Shown: positions 28,078 through 37,498 of the stretch, piece after piece
How positions within the stretch are numbered: position 1 is the stretch's first letter
Layout: each line of letters opens with the position of its first letter
Assembly: GCA_026225235.1 (NCBI GenBank)
Contig: JAMFSK010000095.1
Location: 112,290 to 176,289 of the forward strand
Source of the DNA: Burkholderiales bacterium
Lineage (GTDB): Bacteria > Pseudomonadota > Gammaproteobacteria > Burkholderiales > Burkholderiaceae
Direction of reading: 5' to 3'
Length of the DNA: 64,000 nt
Program-made: the position numbers and the translations under genes
Notes under the pieces: model-generated
Told to the model about the DNA's origin: nothing
What the model saw: the letters and a program-made list of their open reading frames with translations, nothing else
The model's database searches: none

Positions 28078-30576
28078 CTAGTCCTCGAACAACGCCTTGC
28101 GGATGATCGCGTGCACGCCCCAGTTGCCGTCGACAACCTGGGTCACGCCGAAATCGACGGCGACTGACATTAGCGAGATCGCTTCGTCTTCCGTGAGCCC
28201 ACGGGCCGTCATCAGAAAGCGGCGAGTTTTGATAAAGGCGTCGCGCATGGCAAGGTCGAGCGTCGATTTTTCATACACTTTGCTTTGCGCTTGAGCGCCG
28301 AATTCAGCCAGGTAGTTGGCGTGACTGAAGCCGTGCAGCACCCATTCATCCGCGGTCTCGACGAGCGGGTAGGTGAGGTCGGCCCAGGCTTCGTTACCCA
28401 GGGTGGCTTTCTTGTGCAGCACGAGTTTGAAGTCACCGGTCAGCGAACATTCGATCGCGGTGCCGCACAGTTCGGAGTCACCCTGTGAGGCGTGCGGGTC
28501 GCCAATCGACAGCAATGCACCCGGCACGCCTACGGGCAGGTAGACGCTCGCGCCGCTGGCCACCCGCCAGTTATCGAGGTTGCCGCCAAACGCGGAAGGC
28601 GGAATCGAATCGATCAGGCCATCCTGCTGGGGCGCCACGGCGATCAGTCCAAAGTGCGGGCGCACCGGGATTTTCACGTTCTTCAAAATGCCGTGATTCT
28701 CGACCACGGTGGAATGATCGACCGGTACGCCTGGGTAGTCGATCGTGGGGTGCATGACACCGAAAGGATCGCGCTGTGGTGTCCAATGAAAGTTGTAGAC
28801 CGCGCGTGCACAAGCCGATCCGTTGTCGGTGAGTTCCGCATCGAGTTCGTAGATCGTGATGACTTCGCGTGGCTTCGGTTCGGTCAGCAGTTCACGATAG
28901 TGAAACCCCCACCACGCCGCGGCATTGCTGCCAAAGGCCCGCCCCGCGAATGGCGGGTTTGCGCAACGGCGCGCATGGATGTCGAGAATCCTGACTTCGA
29001 GCACATCGCCGGGCTCGGCGCCGCGAACGGCGACTGGCCCGGTGCAGATATGCACGCCGAAGCCTTCGCCCGCGCCCCGGCCGTAGATCGAGGCGTCGAT
29101 CGGACCCGCTCCGCGTCGGTTGACGTTTTTGCGTTCGGCCGTCCAGTGGAACACGCTTTCGGCGCCCGGGTCGCCTGCCACCATCCGTGCCCAGTCGTCG
29201 GAAGCATGCTGCGTGAGGGTCTCGATGGTCACGGTGTCGCCACTGTCGACTTCGAGCACGGGCTTCAGATCGTGGCTGAAATAGCCCCAATGCACGGTGT
29301 TCGCAGTCGCGCGCAGCAGATGATGGCGAGGTTTACCTGTCCGGCGCCTGACGGGTTTGACGTCGTCGGTCTGCGTGTTGACCTGGGGCTCTGCAACCAG
29401 GGTGTCGGTGTCGTGGAAGGCGGTTGGCGGCGCGCTCGCGGCGACGCTCTGTTGCGCATGCGTGAGCAGGCTTTCCGCATTGATGGGCAAGCCGCGCGAG
29501 ATGCGCCGGACCAGATGCCGCGCAAGCTCGAGGCTCGCTTCATGACGGAAGCCGCTCGGCGAGGTCTGATACTGCTCGCGAAAGGCGCGGCTGAAATAGG
29601 CAGGGTCATTGAAGCCCCATCGAAAACAGATGTTTGAAATCGACATCTTCTCGTAGAGCGGATCGACCAGCTCCGCGCGGCAGCGTTCGAGACGCCGCTG
29701 ACGCAGATAGATCGAAAAACTTTGTCCGACGGTCTCAAAGAGCTTTTGCAAATAGCGTGACGACACACGTTCTTCTTTTGCGATCAGCGCGAGACTTAGG
29801 TCAGAGTCGCCAAGCCGCATTTCGATGGTGCGGCACACGCGCGCGAAGAGGGCCGTCTGGGCCGATGTGAGGCCGCTGAAGCTGCCCTCGCGCTCGTGCC
29901 CGGCCAGGCTCACCACCAGGAATTCGGACAGCGCGAGTTCGAGCGGACGCAACTCGCTGGGCGACAGCGTATCGACGCTTTCGGCGATCGAATGCAGGAA
30001 GCCCGAGAACACATGGCCGATGCCGGTCGCGGCCGCAATCCGCGTCGCGCGCATCGACGAGGGCGCCAGCAGGCGTGCGCTGACCGCCTCGCGCGGTGTA
30101 CGAACCACAAATGCACGGAAATCAGATGCGAAAGTCAGTGAAGCCGACTCGCGCGACGGCAGATAAACGATGTCGTTGGGGGCGACCCGTTCGCGCCTGC
30201 CATCCACCGTCAAGGCGGCTTCGCCGTCGATGTGCAGCACGACCATCAGGCTGTCCGACACCGCTCTCCCGGCTTCGAGGGTCTGCGCAACCGATGTGAG
30301 GAGGCTCAGATCGAAGCCGCCGCTCGAGGTTTGGGAGGTAAGCGTGCCGTGCAGGGTGCGGGCGGCCGGAGTGATACGGGTCAGATCGCTGCGCAAGCCC
30401 AGACCGTCGAGCGCCTGGTTCCATGCGCGCAGGCGTTCGACTTCGGGGTAGGACTCGGTGGTAAAGCGCAGCAGATCCAAGGTGGGCTCCGGGCCGTGGC
30501 GGGGGACGCGCAGGCGTCGAGCGGTAGTCCGTGACCGGTTGCTGTCCGATGCCGGACACGTTACGTGCGGGAACAT
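28078..30576 (-). CDS. AraC-family regulator fused to a full-length acetamidase/formamidase
   Basis: One continuous frame of 832 residues preceded by GGAGG. Residues about 33-200 form an AraC ligand-binding-like domain. Residues 245-345 hold the double HTH of AraC/XylS proteins (SLALIAKEERVSSRYLQKLF, ICFRWGFNDPAYFSRAFREQ, SPSGFR). After a linker, residues 418-832 are a complete FmdA_AmdA amidase (NTVHWGYFSHDLKPVLEVDS, IDYPGVPVDHSTVV, ISLMSVAVDFGVTQVVDGNW). The 415-residue enzyme part is as long as, and clearly similar to, the separate 413-residue amidase encoded just upstream. A regulator carrying its own enzyme domain is unusual; it may sense amide substrate or couple activity to transcription, which is inference. 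Confidence 0.88.
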   Translation of the reverse strand: MFPHVTCPASDSNRSRTTARRLRVPRHGPEPTLDLLRFTTESYPEVERLRAWNQALDGLGLRSDLTRITPAARTLHGTLTSQTSSGGFDLSLLTSVAQTLEAGRAVSDSLMVVLHIDGEAALTVDGRRERVAPNDIVYLPSRESASLTFASDFRAFVVRTPREAVSARLLAPSSMRATRIAAATGIGHVFSGFLHSIAESVDTLSPSELRPLELALSEFLVVSLAGHEREGSFSGLTSAQTALFARVCRTIEMRLGDSDLSLALIAKEERVSSRYLQKLFETVGQSFSIYLRQRRLERCRAELVDPLYEKMSISNICFRWGFNDPAYFSRAFREQYQTSPSGFRHEASLELARHLVRRISRGLPINAESLLTHAQQSVAASAPPTAFHDTDTLVAEPQVNTQTDDVKPVRRRTGKPRHHLLRATANTVHWGYFSHDLKPVLEVDSGDTVTIETLTQHASDDWARMVAGDPGAESVFHWTAERKNVNRRGAGPIDASIYGRGAGEGFGVHICTGPVAVRGAEPGDVLEVRILDIHARRCANPPFAGRAFGSNAAAWWGFHYRELLTEPKPREVITIYELDAELTDNGSACARAVYNFHWTPQRDPFGVMHPTIDYPGVPVDHSTVVENHGILKNVKIPVRPHFGLIAVAPQQDGLIDSIPPSAFGGNLDNWRVASGASVYLPVGVPGALLSIGDPHASQGDSELCGTAIECSLTGDFKLVLHKKATLGNEAWADLTYPLVETADEWVLHGFSHANYLAEFGAQAQSKVYEKSTLDLAMRDAFIKTRRFLMTARGLTEDEAISLMSVAVDFGVTQVVDGNWGVHAIIRKALFED

Positions 30577-30941
30577 GAAAGCAACCTCCGGGCCATGGTG
30601 AACTGAAGGAGCGGCGGTGAGCCGTGATCTGGGGTGAAGCCGTCAGGCTCGCGCAGAGCAGGTGTGCAAGCGGCCGTTGGCCCGGCGTAGCACGTACGAC
30701 CCCAGAGGGCGGAGCGTAGCTCGAAACGGGGATCCGCTCGCTGCGCCAGCGCCGCGCACACATGCACCGCAGTGGCGCGCGGTGTCGTCGACTGGCTGTG
30801 TCGCCTAAGCGGCCGGCGCGAGCGCATCCGGCGTCAGTGTCCGACAAGGTGGAGCACAGCGCCGTCATCTGCGACCGGGGCCACCGGGGCGAGCACGGTT
30901 GAGGTTCTTCGCATCTGGGAGGCTGCGTCCCTCGAAGCCGC
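30577..30941. other. Gap between the two amidase genes
   Basis: 365 bases with no convincing gene. It should contain a promoter or leader for the AraC-amidase fusion (its GGAGG is at 30585-30589 on the minus strand). No clear terminator hairpin seen. Confidence 0.5.
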
Positions 30942-32183
30942 TTACCGGTCCGTGAAGACGTTTTTGCGGATCGAACCGTGTACGCCCCAGTTAGCATCGA
31001 CGACCTGCGTGACGCCGAAGTCTGCCGCCACCGACATCAGCGCGATGGCCTCGTCTTCGCTCAGGTGATGCACCGTCATCAGAAAGCGTCGCAGCTTGCG
31101 GAAAGCGTCGCGCATCGCCTTGTCGAGGCTCGAGTGTTGCGCCACTTCGGTCTGCGCATTGACGCCCAGCTCGGCCAGATAGTTCGGGAACGTAAAGCCG
31201 TAGACCGACCACTGCTCGTCCGTTTCCAGCATCGGATGGGTCAAGCCTTCGAGAACGGTCCCGTCGAGGTCATCCTTCTTGTGCAGGATGAATTCGAAAT
31301 CGCCCGTGAGCGAAGTTTCGATCGCGGTACCCCCGAGTTCGCTGTCCCCCTGCGCGGCATGAGGATCGCCGACGGAAAAAAAGGCCCCCTCCACGGCAAC
31401 GGGGTAGTACATCTTGGCCCCTTTCGCGATGCGCCAGTCGTCCATATTGCCGCCGGTGTAGCCGGGCGGAATCGAACTCACATAGTCTGACTCCGAGGGC
31501 GCGAGCCCCATCGTGCCGAAATGTAGCCGCGCCGGCACCTTGACGTTCTGCAGGATGTTCTCGCGCTTGCGCACGAGTGAGTGGTCCACCTGCACGCCGG
31601 GGTAGTCGATCGTCGAATGGACGATGCCGTCCGGATCGGTCTGCGGTGTCCAGACGTAGTTGTAGACAGCGCGCGCGAATGGTTCGCCGGACGTATCGAG
31701 TTCGAAGATGGTGACCACTTCGCGCGGCTTGGGCTCCTCGATCAGGTCATGGTATTGAAACCCCCACGACGCGGCGACATTCGAACCGAAGCAACGGCCC
31801 ACATGGCATGCATGGCAACTCGGGCGCGGGCGCACATCCAGAATGCGCACCTCCAAGACGTCGCCAGGTTTGGCGCCTTCGATCGCAACCGGTCCTGTCA
31901 GCAAATGGACGCCGATTCCCTCACCTGCGCCGACCTTGAACGGTCCCTCCGTGGGGCCGGCGCCGCGGCGAGAAATGGCCTTGTGTTCGCGCGTCCAGTG
32001 AAACACGCTTTCGGCGCCGGGGTCCCCGGAGATCATGCGCTCATGGTCATCGTTCGCATGGTGTGTGAGCGTCTCGATGGTGGCGCGGTCGCCTGACTTC
32101 AGGGTGAGGACGGGTGCGACTTGCTTGCTGAAATATCCCCAATGCACGGTGGCGGGCGAGACGGCAAGGGTATGGTGCTTCAT
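30942..32183 (-). CDS. Acetamidase/formamidase family protein
   Basis: 413 residues, FmdA_AmdA family throughout: ATVHWGYFSKQVAPVLTLKS, DPGAESVFHWTREHKAISRR, STIDYPGVQVDHSLV, SVGDPHAAQGDSELGGTAIE, VAADFGVTQVVDANWGVHGS. The family hydrolyses formamide, acetamide or related short amides to the acid and ammonia in the cytoplasm. It follows the ABC transporter genes with an 81-base gap and precedes the AraC-amidase fusion. AGGT precedes the ATG. The true amide is unknown. Confidence 0.9.
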   Translation of the reverse strand: MKHHTLAVSPATVHWGYFSKQVAPVLTLKSGDRATIETLTHHANDDHERMISGDPGAESVFHWTREHKAISRRGAGPTEGPFKVGAGEGIGVHLLTGPVAIEGAKPGDVLEVRILDVRPRPSCHACHVGRCFGSNVAASWGFQYHDLIEEPKPREVVTIFELDTSGEPFARAVYNYVWTPQTDPDGIVHSTIDYPGVQVDHSLVRKRENILQNVKVPARLHFGTMGLAPSESDYVSSIPPGYTGGNMDDWRIAKGAKMYYPVAVEGAFFSVGDPHAAQGDSELGGTAIETSLTGDFEFILHKKDDLDGTVLEGLTHPMLETDEQWSVYGFTFPNYLAELGVNAQTEVAQHSSLDKAMRDAFRKLRRFLMTVHHLSEDEAIALMSVAADFGVTQVVDANWGVHGSIRKNVFTDR

Positions 32184-32264
32184 GTTTCGGACCTCGTGAG
32201 GTGCCCTGGGGATTCTCGCAGGGCACTGCTGGATCGGGAGAGTGAAAGTGTCAGGGCGCAGCGC

Positions 32265-33893
32265 TCATGGCGCGACTTCAAGCCGGCTGTCGGCGGCCAT
32301 GACACGGAGAAATCGGACCATCAAGGGATGGCGGGGGTGCGTGAGCACCTCGTGCGCGGGACCGTCCTCGATGACCGCGCCACCGCTCATGAAGACGACC
32401 CGATCGGCGACTTCGTCGGCGAAGCGCAACTGGTGAGTCGAGATCATCATCGTGAGGCCGTCCTCGACGGCGAGCCGCCGGACCACATCGAGCACTTCGC
32501 CGACCAGTTCCGGGTCGAGCGCCGATGTGGGTTCGTCGAGCAACAGCACACGCGGGTTGGGTGCGAGCGCCCGCGCGATGGCGACGCGCTGTTGCTGCCC
32601 CCCCGACAGATGCCGTGGCAACGCGTCTGCGCGATGACTCAGCCCGACGCGTTCAAGCAGTTCGTGCGCGCGCCGGTCAGCGTCCGCCGGTGCGATGCCG
32701 TGGACCCAGCGCAGCGGCCCCGCGATGTTCTCGCGTGCCGTGAGGTGACTGAACAGATTGAATTGCTGGAACACCATGCCGACACCGACATTCGCACGCT
32801 CGTTGGCAAGATCGTGCGGCGTGAGCGGCCGCCCGTCGACCCGAAAGCCGAGACGTCGTCCGCCGATGCGGATTTCGCCCGCGTCCCACCGCTCCAGATG
32901 GTTGATGCATCGAAGCAAGGTGCTCTTGCCCGAACCGCTCGGCCCGAGCAGCGCGATGACTTCTCCGGAGCGGATCGTGAGATCGAAGCCGTTGAGCACG
33001 ACCTGCTCGCCATAGCGCTTCTGCAGGCCCTTGATCTCGACCGCTGCTCCGTTGCCGTCGAGGTGAGCGAGCCGATCGGCTCGATCCGATTTAGACGACC
33101 TCATGGGGATCACTGCCACATTGCCTGTCTCTGCGGCTGTATCGGGTTCCGCAGGCGGCGTGGCAAATGCCGCGTCCGCCGGCTTCGCGACGGCGCCTGT
33201 GCGACGCCAAAAAAGGAGACGAGAGAACCGTCTCGACTCAACCGGACGATCCAGATCGAGCGACCCTTCGACGAACAACTGAATCGCACCGATCGCGCCA
33301 GTCAGCAGCAGATACATCAAGCCCGATGCGAAGAAGATCGAGAAGAAATCGAACGTCGACGACGCGAGCTGCGTACTGCGCAAGGTCAGTTCATCGACGG
33401 CGATCACCGACGCGAGTGACGAGTTTTTCAAGGCGCTGACCGACTCGTTGCCAAACGCCGGCACCATCGTACGGATCGCCTGAGGGGCAATCACGCGGCG
33501 CATCAACACGGTGGGCGTCATACCCAGCGCCTGCCCCGCGAGCGTCTGCCCGCGATCGACACCGAGTACACCCGCGCGCAGGATCTCCGCGATGAAAGGC
33601 CCCTCGTTGGCCGCCAGCGCGAGGCCGGCTGCGCCGATCGCGCTCAGCTTGAGCCCGATGTGCGGCAGCGCGTCGTACGCGAACACGAGCTGAAGGATCA
33701 GCGGCGTGCCGCGGAAAATGACCGTGTAGGCGCGGGCGATGGCGGCGAGCGGGCCGATGCGGCTCAACTGCATGGCCGCCACTATCAAGCCCACGACAAG
33801 GCCGCCGGCGAGTCCGAGGCAGGTGACCGCGATCGTGAAGCCGATACCCTTCAGCAGGTACGGCAGGCTCAGATAGTGGAGAAAAAGATCCAT
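32265..33893 (-). CDS. Fused permease/ATP-binding protein of a polar amino-acid type ABC transporter
   Basis: 542 residues. Residues 1-220 form a His/Gln/Glu-type permease (KGIGFTIAVTCLGLAGGLVV, FRGTPLILQLVFAYDAL, EILRAGVLGVDRGQTLAGQA). After a Pro/Ala linker, residues 290-542 are a GlnQ/HisP-like ATPase (LLGPSGSGKSTLLRCI, LSGGQQQRVAIARAL, LLLDEPTSALDPELVGEV). Permease and ATPase are normally separate; this fusion is known in some Burkholderiales. Its start codon overlaps the stop of the binding-protein gene (TGATG at 33895-33891). It lies upstream of the amidase, so it probably imports an amide or amino-acid amide. Confidence 0.92.
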   Translation of the reverse strand: MDLFLHYLSLPYLLKGIGFTIAVTCLGLAGGLVVGLIVAAMQLSRIGPLAAIARAYTVIFRGTPLILQLVFAYDALPHIGLKLSAIGAAGLALAANEGPFIAEILRAGVLGVDRGQTLAGQALGMTPTVLMRRVIAPQAIRTMVPAFGNESVSALKNSSLASVIAVDELTLRSTQLASSTFDFFSIFFASGLMYLLLTGAIGAIQLFVEGSLDLDRPVESRRFSRLLFWRRTGAVAKPADAAFATPPAEPDTAAETGNVAVIPMRSSKSDRADRLAHLDGNGAAVEIKGLQKRYGEQVVLNGFDLTIRSGEVIALLGPSGSGKSTLLRCINHLERWDAGEIRIGGRRLGFRVDGRPLTPHDLANERANVGVGMVFQQFNLFSHLTARENIAGPLRWVHGIAPADADRRAHELLERVGLSHRADALPRHLSGGQQQRVAIARALAPNPRVLLLDEPTSALDPELVGEVLDVVRRLAVEDGLTMMISTHQLRFADEVADRVVFMSGGAVIEDGPAHEVLTHPRHPLMVRFLRVMAADSRLEVAP

Positions 33894-34822
33894 CAGTTCC
33901 CCACGATCAGCTTGGGCTTTTCAAGGTTTTCCGCGCCGAGCGACCACTTGGTGAGCAGTTGCGTCTGGATGCCCGCCTTCTGGATCGCGACCAGCGCAGC
34001 CATGATGGCGTCGCGGAATTCAGGGTTGTTCTTCGGTACACCAATACCGACCGAATAGGGCAGCGTGACGGCCACGGCTTTTTCAAGCTTGTCGGGGAAG
34101 GCCTTGACCGCCTGGTCGACGGTGTTGACGTCGTTGACATAGGTGTCGGCGCGGCCTGCGAGGATGGCCTGGATGCAGTCTGCGTTGTTGTCGTAGAGTT
34201 GCACGGTCGCTTCCGACTTGCCGGCTGCCTTGCACTGCGGTCCGAGGTTCTGAATCAGCGGCACTTCTACATAGCCGGTGTTTTCCGCGGCAGCGGTATC
34301 GCACAACGTCGTGTTGATGCCGGTGATTTTCTTCGAGTTGCCCTTCACGACGAGCACGCCGTCGAACACCTTGGAATACGTGATGAAGTCAGCCGCTTTC
34401 GCGCGATCTTCGGTCGCATAGATGTCGGAAATCACGATATCGGCTTGGCCGCTTTGCAGCGTCGTCAGCAGGGCTGCGAACGTGACGGGCTTGTAGGTCA
34501 TCGTGAAGCCGAGGCAGTTGCCGATCGTCTCGCCCAGATCGATGTCGAAACCGATGTATTTGCTCGGGTCGTTAGGGTCGAGTGCTTCGTAGCCGGGGGT
34601 GTGCGGATTGATCGCGTTGACCAGTGTCTTGCCCTTGAATTGCGGGTATTTCGCCTGAAGTGCCTTGCACTCGGCCGGTACGGCCGAAGCGGCGGCGCGG
34701 GCGTGGCCCGAGACCACTAGCGCGAGCAGGCAAACGGCGCTGAAGAGTGCCTGACGCCAGCGGGCGGCAAGCGGGTTTCCGGCGCGAAAGTTTCGTCCAT
34801 CAATGAGGAAATGATTAGGCAT
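33893..34822 (-). CDS. ABC transporter substrate-binding protein (polar amino-acid family)
   Basis: 309 residues from ATG 34822, preceded by GGGAG, giving an N-terminal signal segment (WRQALFSAVCLLALVVSG then HARAAAS). The body is a type 2 solute-binding domain: KYIGFDIDLGETIGNCLGF, QSGQADIVISDIYATEDRAK, GRADTYVNDVNTVDQAVKAF. It presents the ligand to the fused permease/ATPase with which it overlaps by one base. The ligand is not predictable from sequence, but the amidase operon suggests an amide. Confidence 0.88.
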   Translation of the reverse strand: MPNHFLIDGRNFRAGNPLAARWRQALFSAVCLLALVVSGHARAAASAVPAECKALQAKYPQFKGKTLVNAINPHTPGYEALDPNDPSKYIGFDIDLGETIGNCLGFTMTYKPVTFAALLTTLQSGQADIVISDIYATEDRAKAADFITYSKVFDGVLVVKGNSKKITGINTTLCDTAAAENTGYVEVPLIQNLGPQCKAAGKSEATVQLYDNNADCIQAILAGRADTYVNDVNTVDQAVKAFPDKLEKAVAVTLPYSVGIGVPKNNPEFRDAIMAALVAIQKAGIQTQLLTKWSLGAENLEKPKLIVGN

Positions 34823-35056
34823 CACACAACTCCCTGAGCGGCGGGTGAAATTGGCCCGCGCCATGCAGGCCATGGCGCATCGCGTGAGGACGAGGGTAGG
34901 TGGCGGAAATTGCCGGGGCTTGTCCTCACGCGCACAATTGCTTGCACGGACGTGAAGGGCAGGGGCCCGAGGGGCGGGGAAAGGGCGAACTTGCCAGGGG
35001 CCTTTTCAGATCCTGGGCGCACCCATGACGGGTGCGCCTCAAGGTTGCCGCAGCAA

Positions 35057-36631
35057 TCAGCCAGCCGCCTGGGCGACGGGCAAGGTAAAAAGGCGGACGG
35101 CCTCGTCAAGCACATCGGCCTGGTTCGCCAGACCCTGCGCAATCGCCGCACTTTCTTCCACGAGTGCGGCATTCTGCTGGGTGGCGTCGTCGAGTTCGGT
35201 CACGGCGTCGTTGATGCTGTCGATCCCTTTGGACTGTTGCTCGCCGGCGATCGAGACTTCTCCCATGATTTTCGATATGTCCTGCATGGCGGCGGTGATG
35301 TCGCTCATTTGCGCGGTCGCGCGAACGACACTTTCGCCGCCTCGCTTTGCCACGTTGACGTTTGAGCTGACGATCGTCCTGATTTCCTTGGCGGCGCTCG
35401 CACAGCGCTGAGCGAGACCGCGCACCTCGCCGGCGACGACCGCAAAGCCTCTACCTGACTCGCCTGCGCGAGCGGCCTCGACGGCCGCGTTCAAAGCGAG
35501 GATGTTGGTCTGAAAAGCAATGCTGTCGATCGTCGCCACGATGGCCGTGATCTGCCCAGACGTGCGCGATATGTCGTGCATCGTCTCCTGCGTCGAATGC
35601 ACCGCATCACTGCCGCTGCGCGTGGCCGACCGAGCTTCTTCGATCATTGAGTTGGCCTGTCGGGCCGAGTGTGCGTTGCTTCGTACCGCCGCGGTGAGTT
35701 GTTCGAGAGACGCCGCCGTCTCCTGAAGCGATGCTGCCTGTCGTTCGGTACGACTCGAGAGATCCAGATTTCCACTGGCAATCTCGCGGGTGGCCAGTTT
35801 CATCTGGTCGATCTGCTTTCTGACGTCCGACACGATCGCGATCAGGCTGACTTTGAGTTGCGACAGACTTCGCGCCACCCCGCTGGTCGAGTCGATGCGG
35901 GCTGCTGGAAGGGTGACGGCCAGATCCCCGGCGGCTAGCCGGCCGGCGATATGGTCGAGTTCGTCGAGCGACGCCTGCGTACGGCGCGCAAGCAGGTAGA
36001 CGGGCAACGTGCCGCCTGCCAGGGCCAGGGCAATCGCACTGACGAGGAGGCTCTGGGCTGACAAGATAGGCGTGACGGGCCAGAGTGCGGCCATGGCAAG
36101 CGGCCCTATCAGGGCGGTGATGAATGTCCTCGTGCCGAGCTTCGCGCTCCGAAACGCGTCATACGCGCCCCGTATGCCGGAACGTTTGGGCCGCCCCCGC
36201 ACGAGCAGGGGTTGGTTCGATTTGCCGGACCCCATTCGCGCATAGAGCTGCTCCGCTTTCCTGATTTCAGTGAGTTCCGGTTTCGTGCGCACGCTCAGAT
36301 ATCCGACCGGGGTGCCGTTCTGCACGATAGGCGTCACATTCGCCCGTACCCAGTAGTAGTCGCCATTCTTGCGACGATTCTTGACAAGAGCCGTCCAGGC
36401 ATGACCCTGTTTGAGCGTTGCCCACATATCTCCGAATGCCACCGCGGGCATATCGGGATGGCGAATGAGGTTGTGTGGCTGACCAATCAGCTCATCCCGT
36501 GTATAGCCGGATACTTCGATAAACGCCGGATTGCAGTATTGAATGACACTCGAGAGATCGGTGGCCGAAACCAGCATGTCTGTTTCAGGGAACGGGTATT
36601 CGACATTCGTTACCGGCTGGTTATTACGCAT
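35057..36631 (-). CDS. PAS-containing methyl-accepting chemotaxis protein (Aer-like)
   Basis: 524 residues. N-terminal PAS (about 15-125: [40 protein letters not shown]), typical of aerotaxis receptor Aer, then a hydrophobic double segment (about 175-225), a HAMP-like stretch and the MCP signalling domain with the conserved hairpin ([40 protein letters not shown]). No C-terminal CheR/CheB pentapeptide is seen. It probably steers motility to favourable oxygen/redox conditions through an FAD-PAS; FAD binding is inferred from family. Confidence 0.9.
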   Translation of the reverse strand: MRNNQPVTNVEYPFPETDMLVSATDLSSVIQYCNPAFIEVSGYTRDELIGQPHNLIRHPDMPAVAFGDMWATLKQGHAWTALVKNRRKNGDYYWVRANVTPIVQNGTPVGYLSVRTKPELTEIRKAEQLYARMGSGKSNQPLLVRGRPKRSGIRGAYDAFRSAKLGTRTFITALIGPLAMAALWPVTPILSAQSLLVSAIALALAGGTLPVYLLARRTQASLDELDHIAGRLAAGDLAVTLPAARIDSTSGVARSLSQLKVSLIAIVSDVRKQIDQMKLATREIASGNLDLSSRTERQAASLQETAASLEQLTAAVRSNAHSARQANSMIEEARSATRSGSDAVHSTQETMHDISRTSGQITAIVATIDSIAFQTNILALNAAVEAARAGESGRGFAVVAGEVRGLAQRCASAAKEIRTIVSSNVNVAKRGGESVVRATAQMSDITAAMQDISKIMGEVSIAGEQQSKGIDSINDAVTELDDATQQNAALVEESAAIAQGLANQADVLDEAVRLFTLPVAQAAG

Positions 36632-36983
36632 GGTGTTTCGCTAAAAAGGAAAGGGCAGAACGTGAGCCTTGCGAAATAGATGCAGGGCACAACGCCTAAG
36701 TCCAATTACGGTGGACAGTGGATTTCCTGAACGGCAATACAGGTGACTTCCGGCTGCCAAACGTCTGCAAATTGCGTTTTCTTGATCTATGTCAGTTTTT
36801 CAGATGTTTCGACTGACGTTCAACCGTCATAGCGTATCGACACGTAAGACAAGCGGCCTGATCCGGATTACCTTCCTTAAGCGCAGTCGATTTTTGCCGT
36901 TAATCCGGTAAACGGTCGCCGCGTGATACGCGCCGATAGCCGGTGACGAGTGCGCGCGAGACCGGAGAAAAGAGAGGTCAGCA
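36632..36983. other. Divergent intergenic region between aerotaxis receptor and CBS protein genes
   Basis: 352 bases holding an Anr-like site (36782-36795) and a spaced inverted repeat CCGGATTA (36863-36870) / TAATCCGG (36901-36908). No gene seen. Confidence 0.55.
36782..36795. promoter_or_regulatory. Anr/FNR-box-like site (9/10 to TTGAY-N4-RTCAA)
   Basis: TTGAT-CTAT-GTCAG, one base off the consensus. It lies 150 bases from the aerotaxis receptor start and 190 bases from the CBS gene. Confidence 0.4.
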
Positions 36984-37385
36984 ATGAAATTAGAAGAGAT
37001 CATGTCGAGAAATCTCGTCACCATCGAGCTAGACGACAAGTTGGCCGAAGTCAAAAGAATCTTCGATTCGGCGAAGTTTCATCATCTGCTGGTAGTGGAT
37101 GAAGGTGAGTTGCTAGGAGTGGTGTCTGATCGCGATTTGCTACGTGCGATGAGCCCTTATATAGGTACGGATGTCGAGACGAACCGGGATGTGGCTACGC
37201 TCAACAAGCGCGTCCATCAGATCGCGACACGTCGACCGACCACGTTGGGCCCGGAAGCCGAAGTCGCCGACGCGATCAAGCTGTTTTTGAGCGCCAACAT
37301 CTCGTGTATCCCCATCGTGGATCACGCCAACCGGCCGATCGGCATCGTGAGCTGGCGCGACGTGTTGAGGGCGCTTGCGCCCTGA
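36984..37385 (+). CDS. CBS-domain protein (two CBS motifs)
   Basis: 133 residues, essentially a Bateman pair: CBS1 about 1-55 (KLEEIMSRNLVTIELDDKLA, FHHLLVVDEGELLGVVSDRD) and CBS2 about 70-130 (TTLGPEAEVADAIKLFLSAN, CIPIVDHANRPIGIVSWRD). CBS pairs bind adenosine nucleotides and act as energy sensors, often beside universal stress proteins in low-oxygen loci. AGAGAGG precedes the ATG. No fused effector domain, so its partner is unknown. Confidence 0.9.
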   Translation: MKLEEIMSRNLVTIELDDKLAEVKRIFDSAKFHHLLVVDEGELLGVVSDRDLLRAMSPYIGTDVETNRDVATLNKRVHQIATRRPTTLGPEAEVADAIKLFLSANISCIPIVDHANRPIGIVSWRDVLRALAP

Positions 37386-37414
37386 GAACACCGTGGCCAT
37401 GGCTTGCCGTCGGC

Positions 37415-37428
37415 TTGATCCACATCAA
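37415..37428. promoter_or_regulatory. Anr/FNR box upstream of hemF (perfect)
   Basis: TTGAT-CCAC-ATCAA, a perfect match and symmetric, 71 bases before the hemF start. The encoded FNR-type regulator at 49.5-50.3 kb has the recognition-helix residues for this motif. Confidence 0.8.
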
Positions 37429-37498
37429 GGCGTGGCGCCCCTGATTCCGTAACCTGTGAAACATCCAAACCAACTCGCGGCCTTGCCGCCGAACCGGG

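Noticed and set aside
28492..29637. 381-residue plus-strand frame inside the AraC-amidase gene
   Set aside because: Complement of the amidase domain; no recognisable protein.
32121..33419. 432-residue plus-strand frame over the fused ABC gene
   Set aside because: Opposite strand of the conserved permease/ATPase; no domain.
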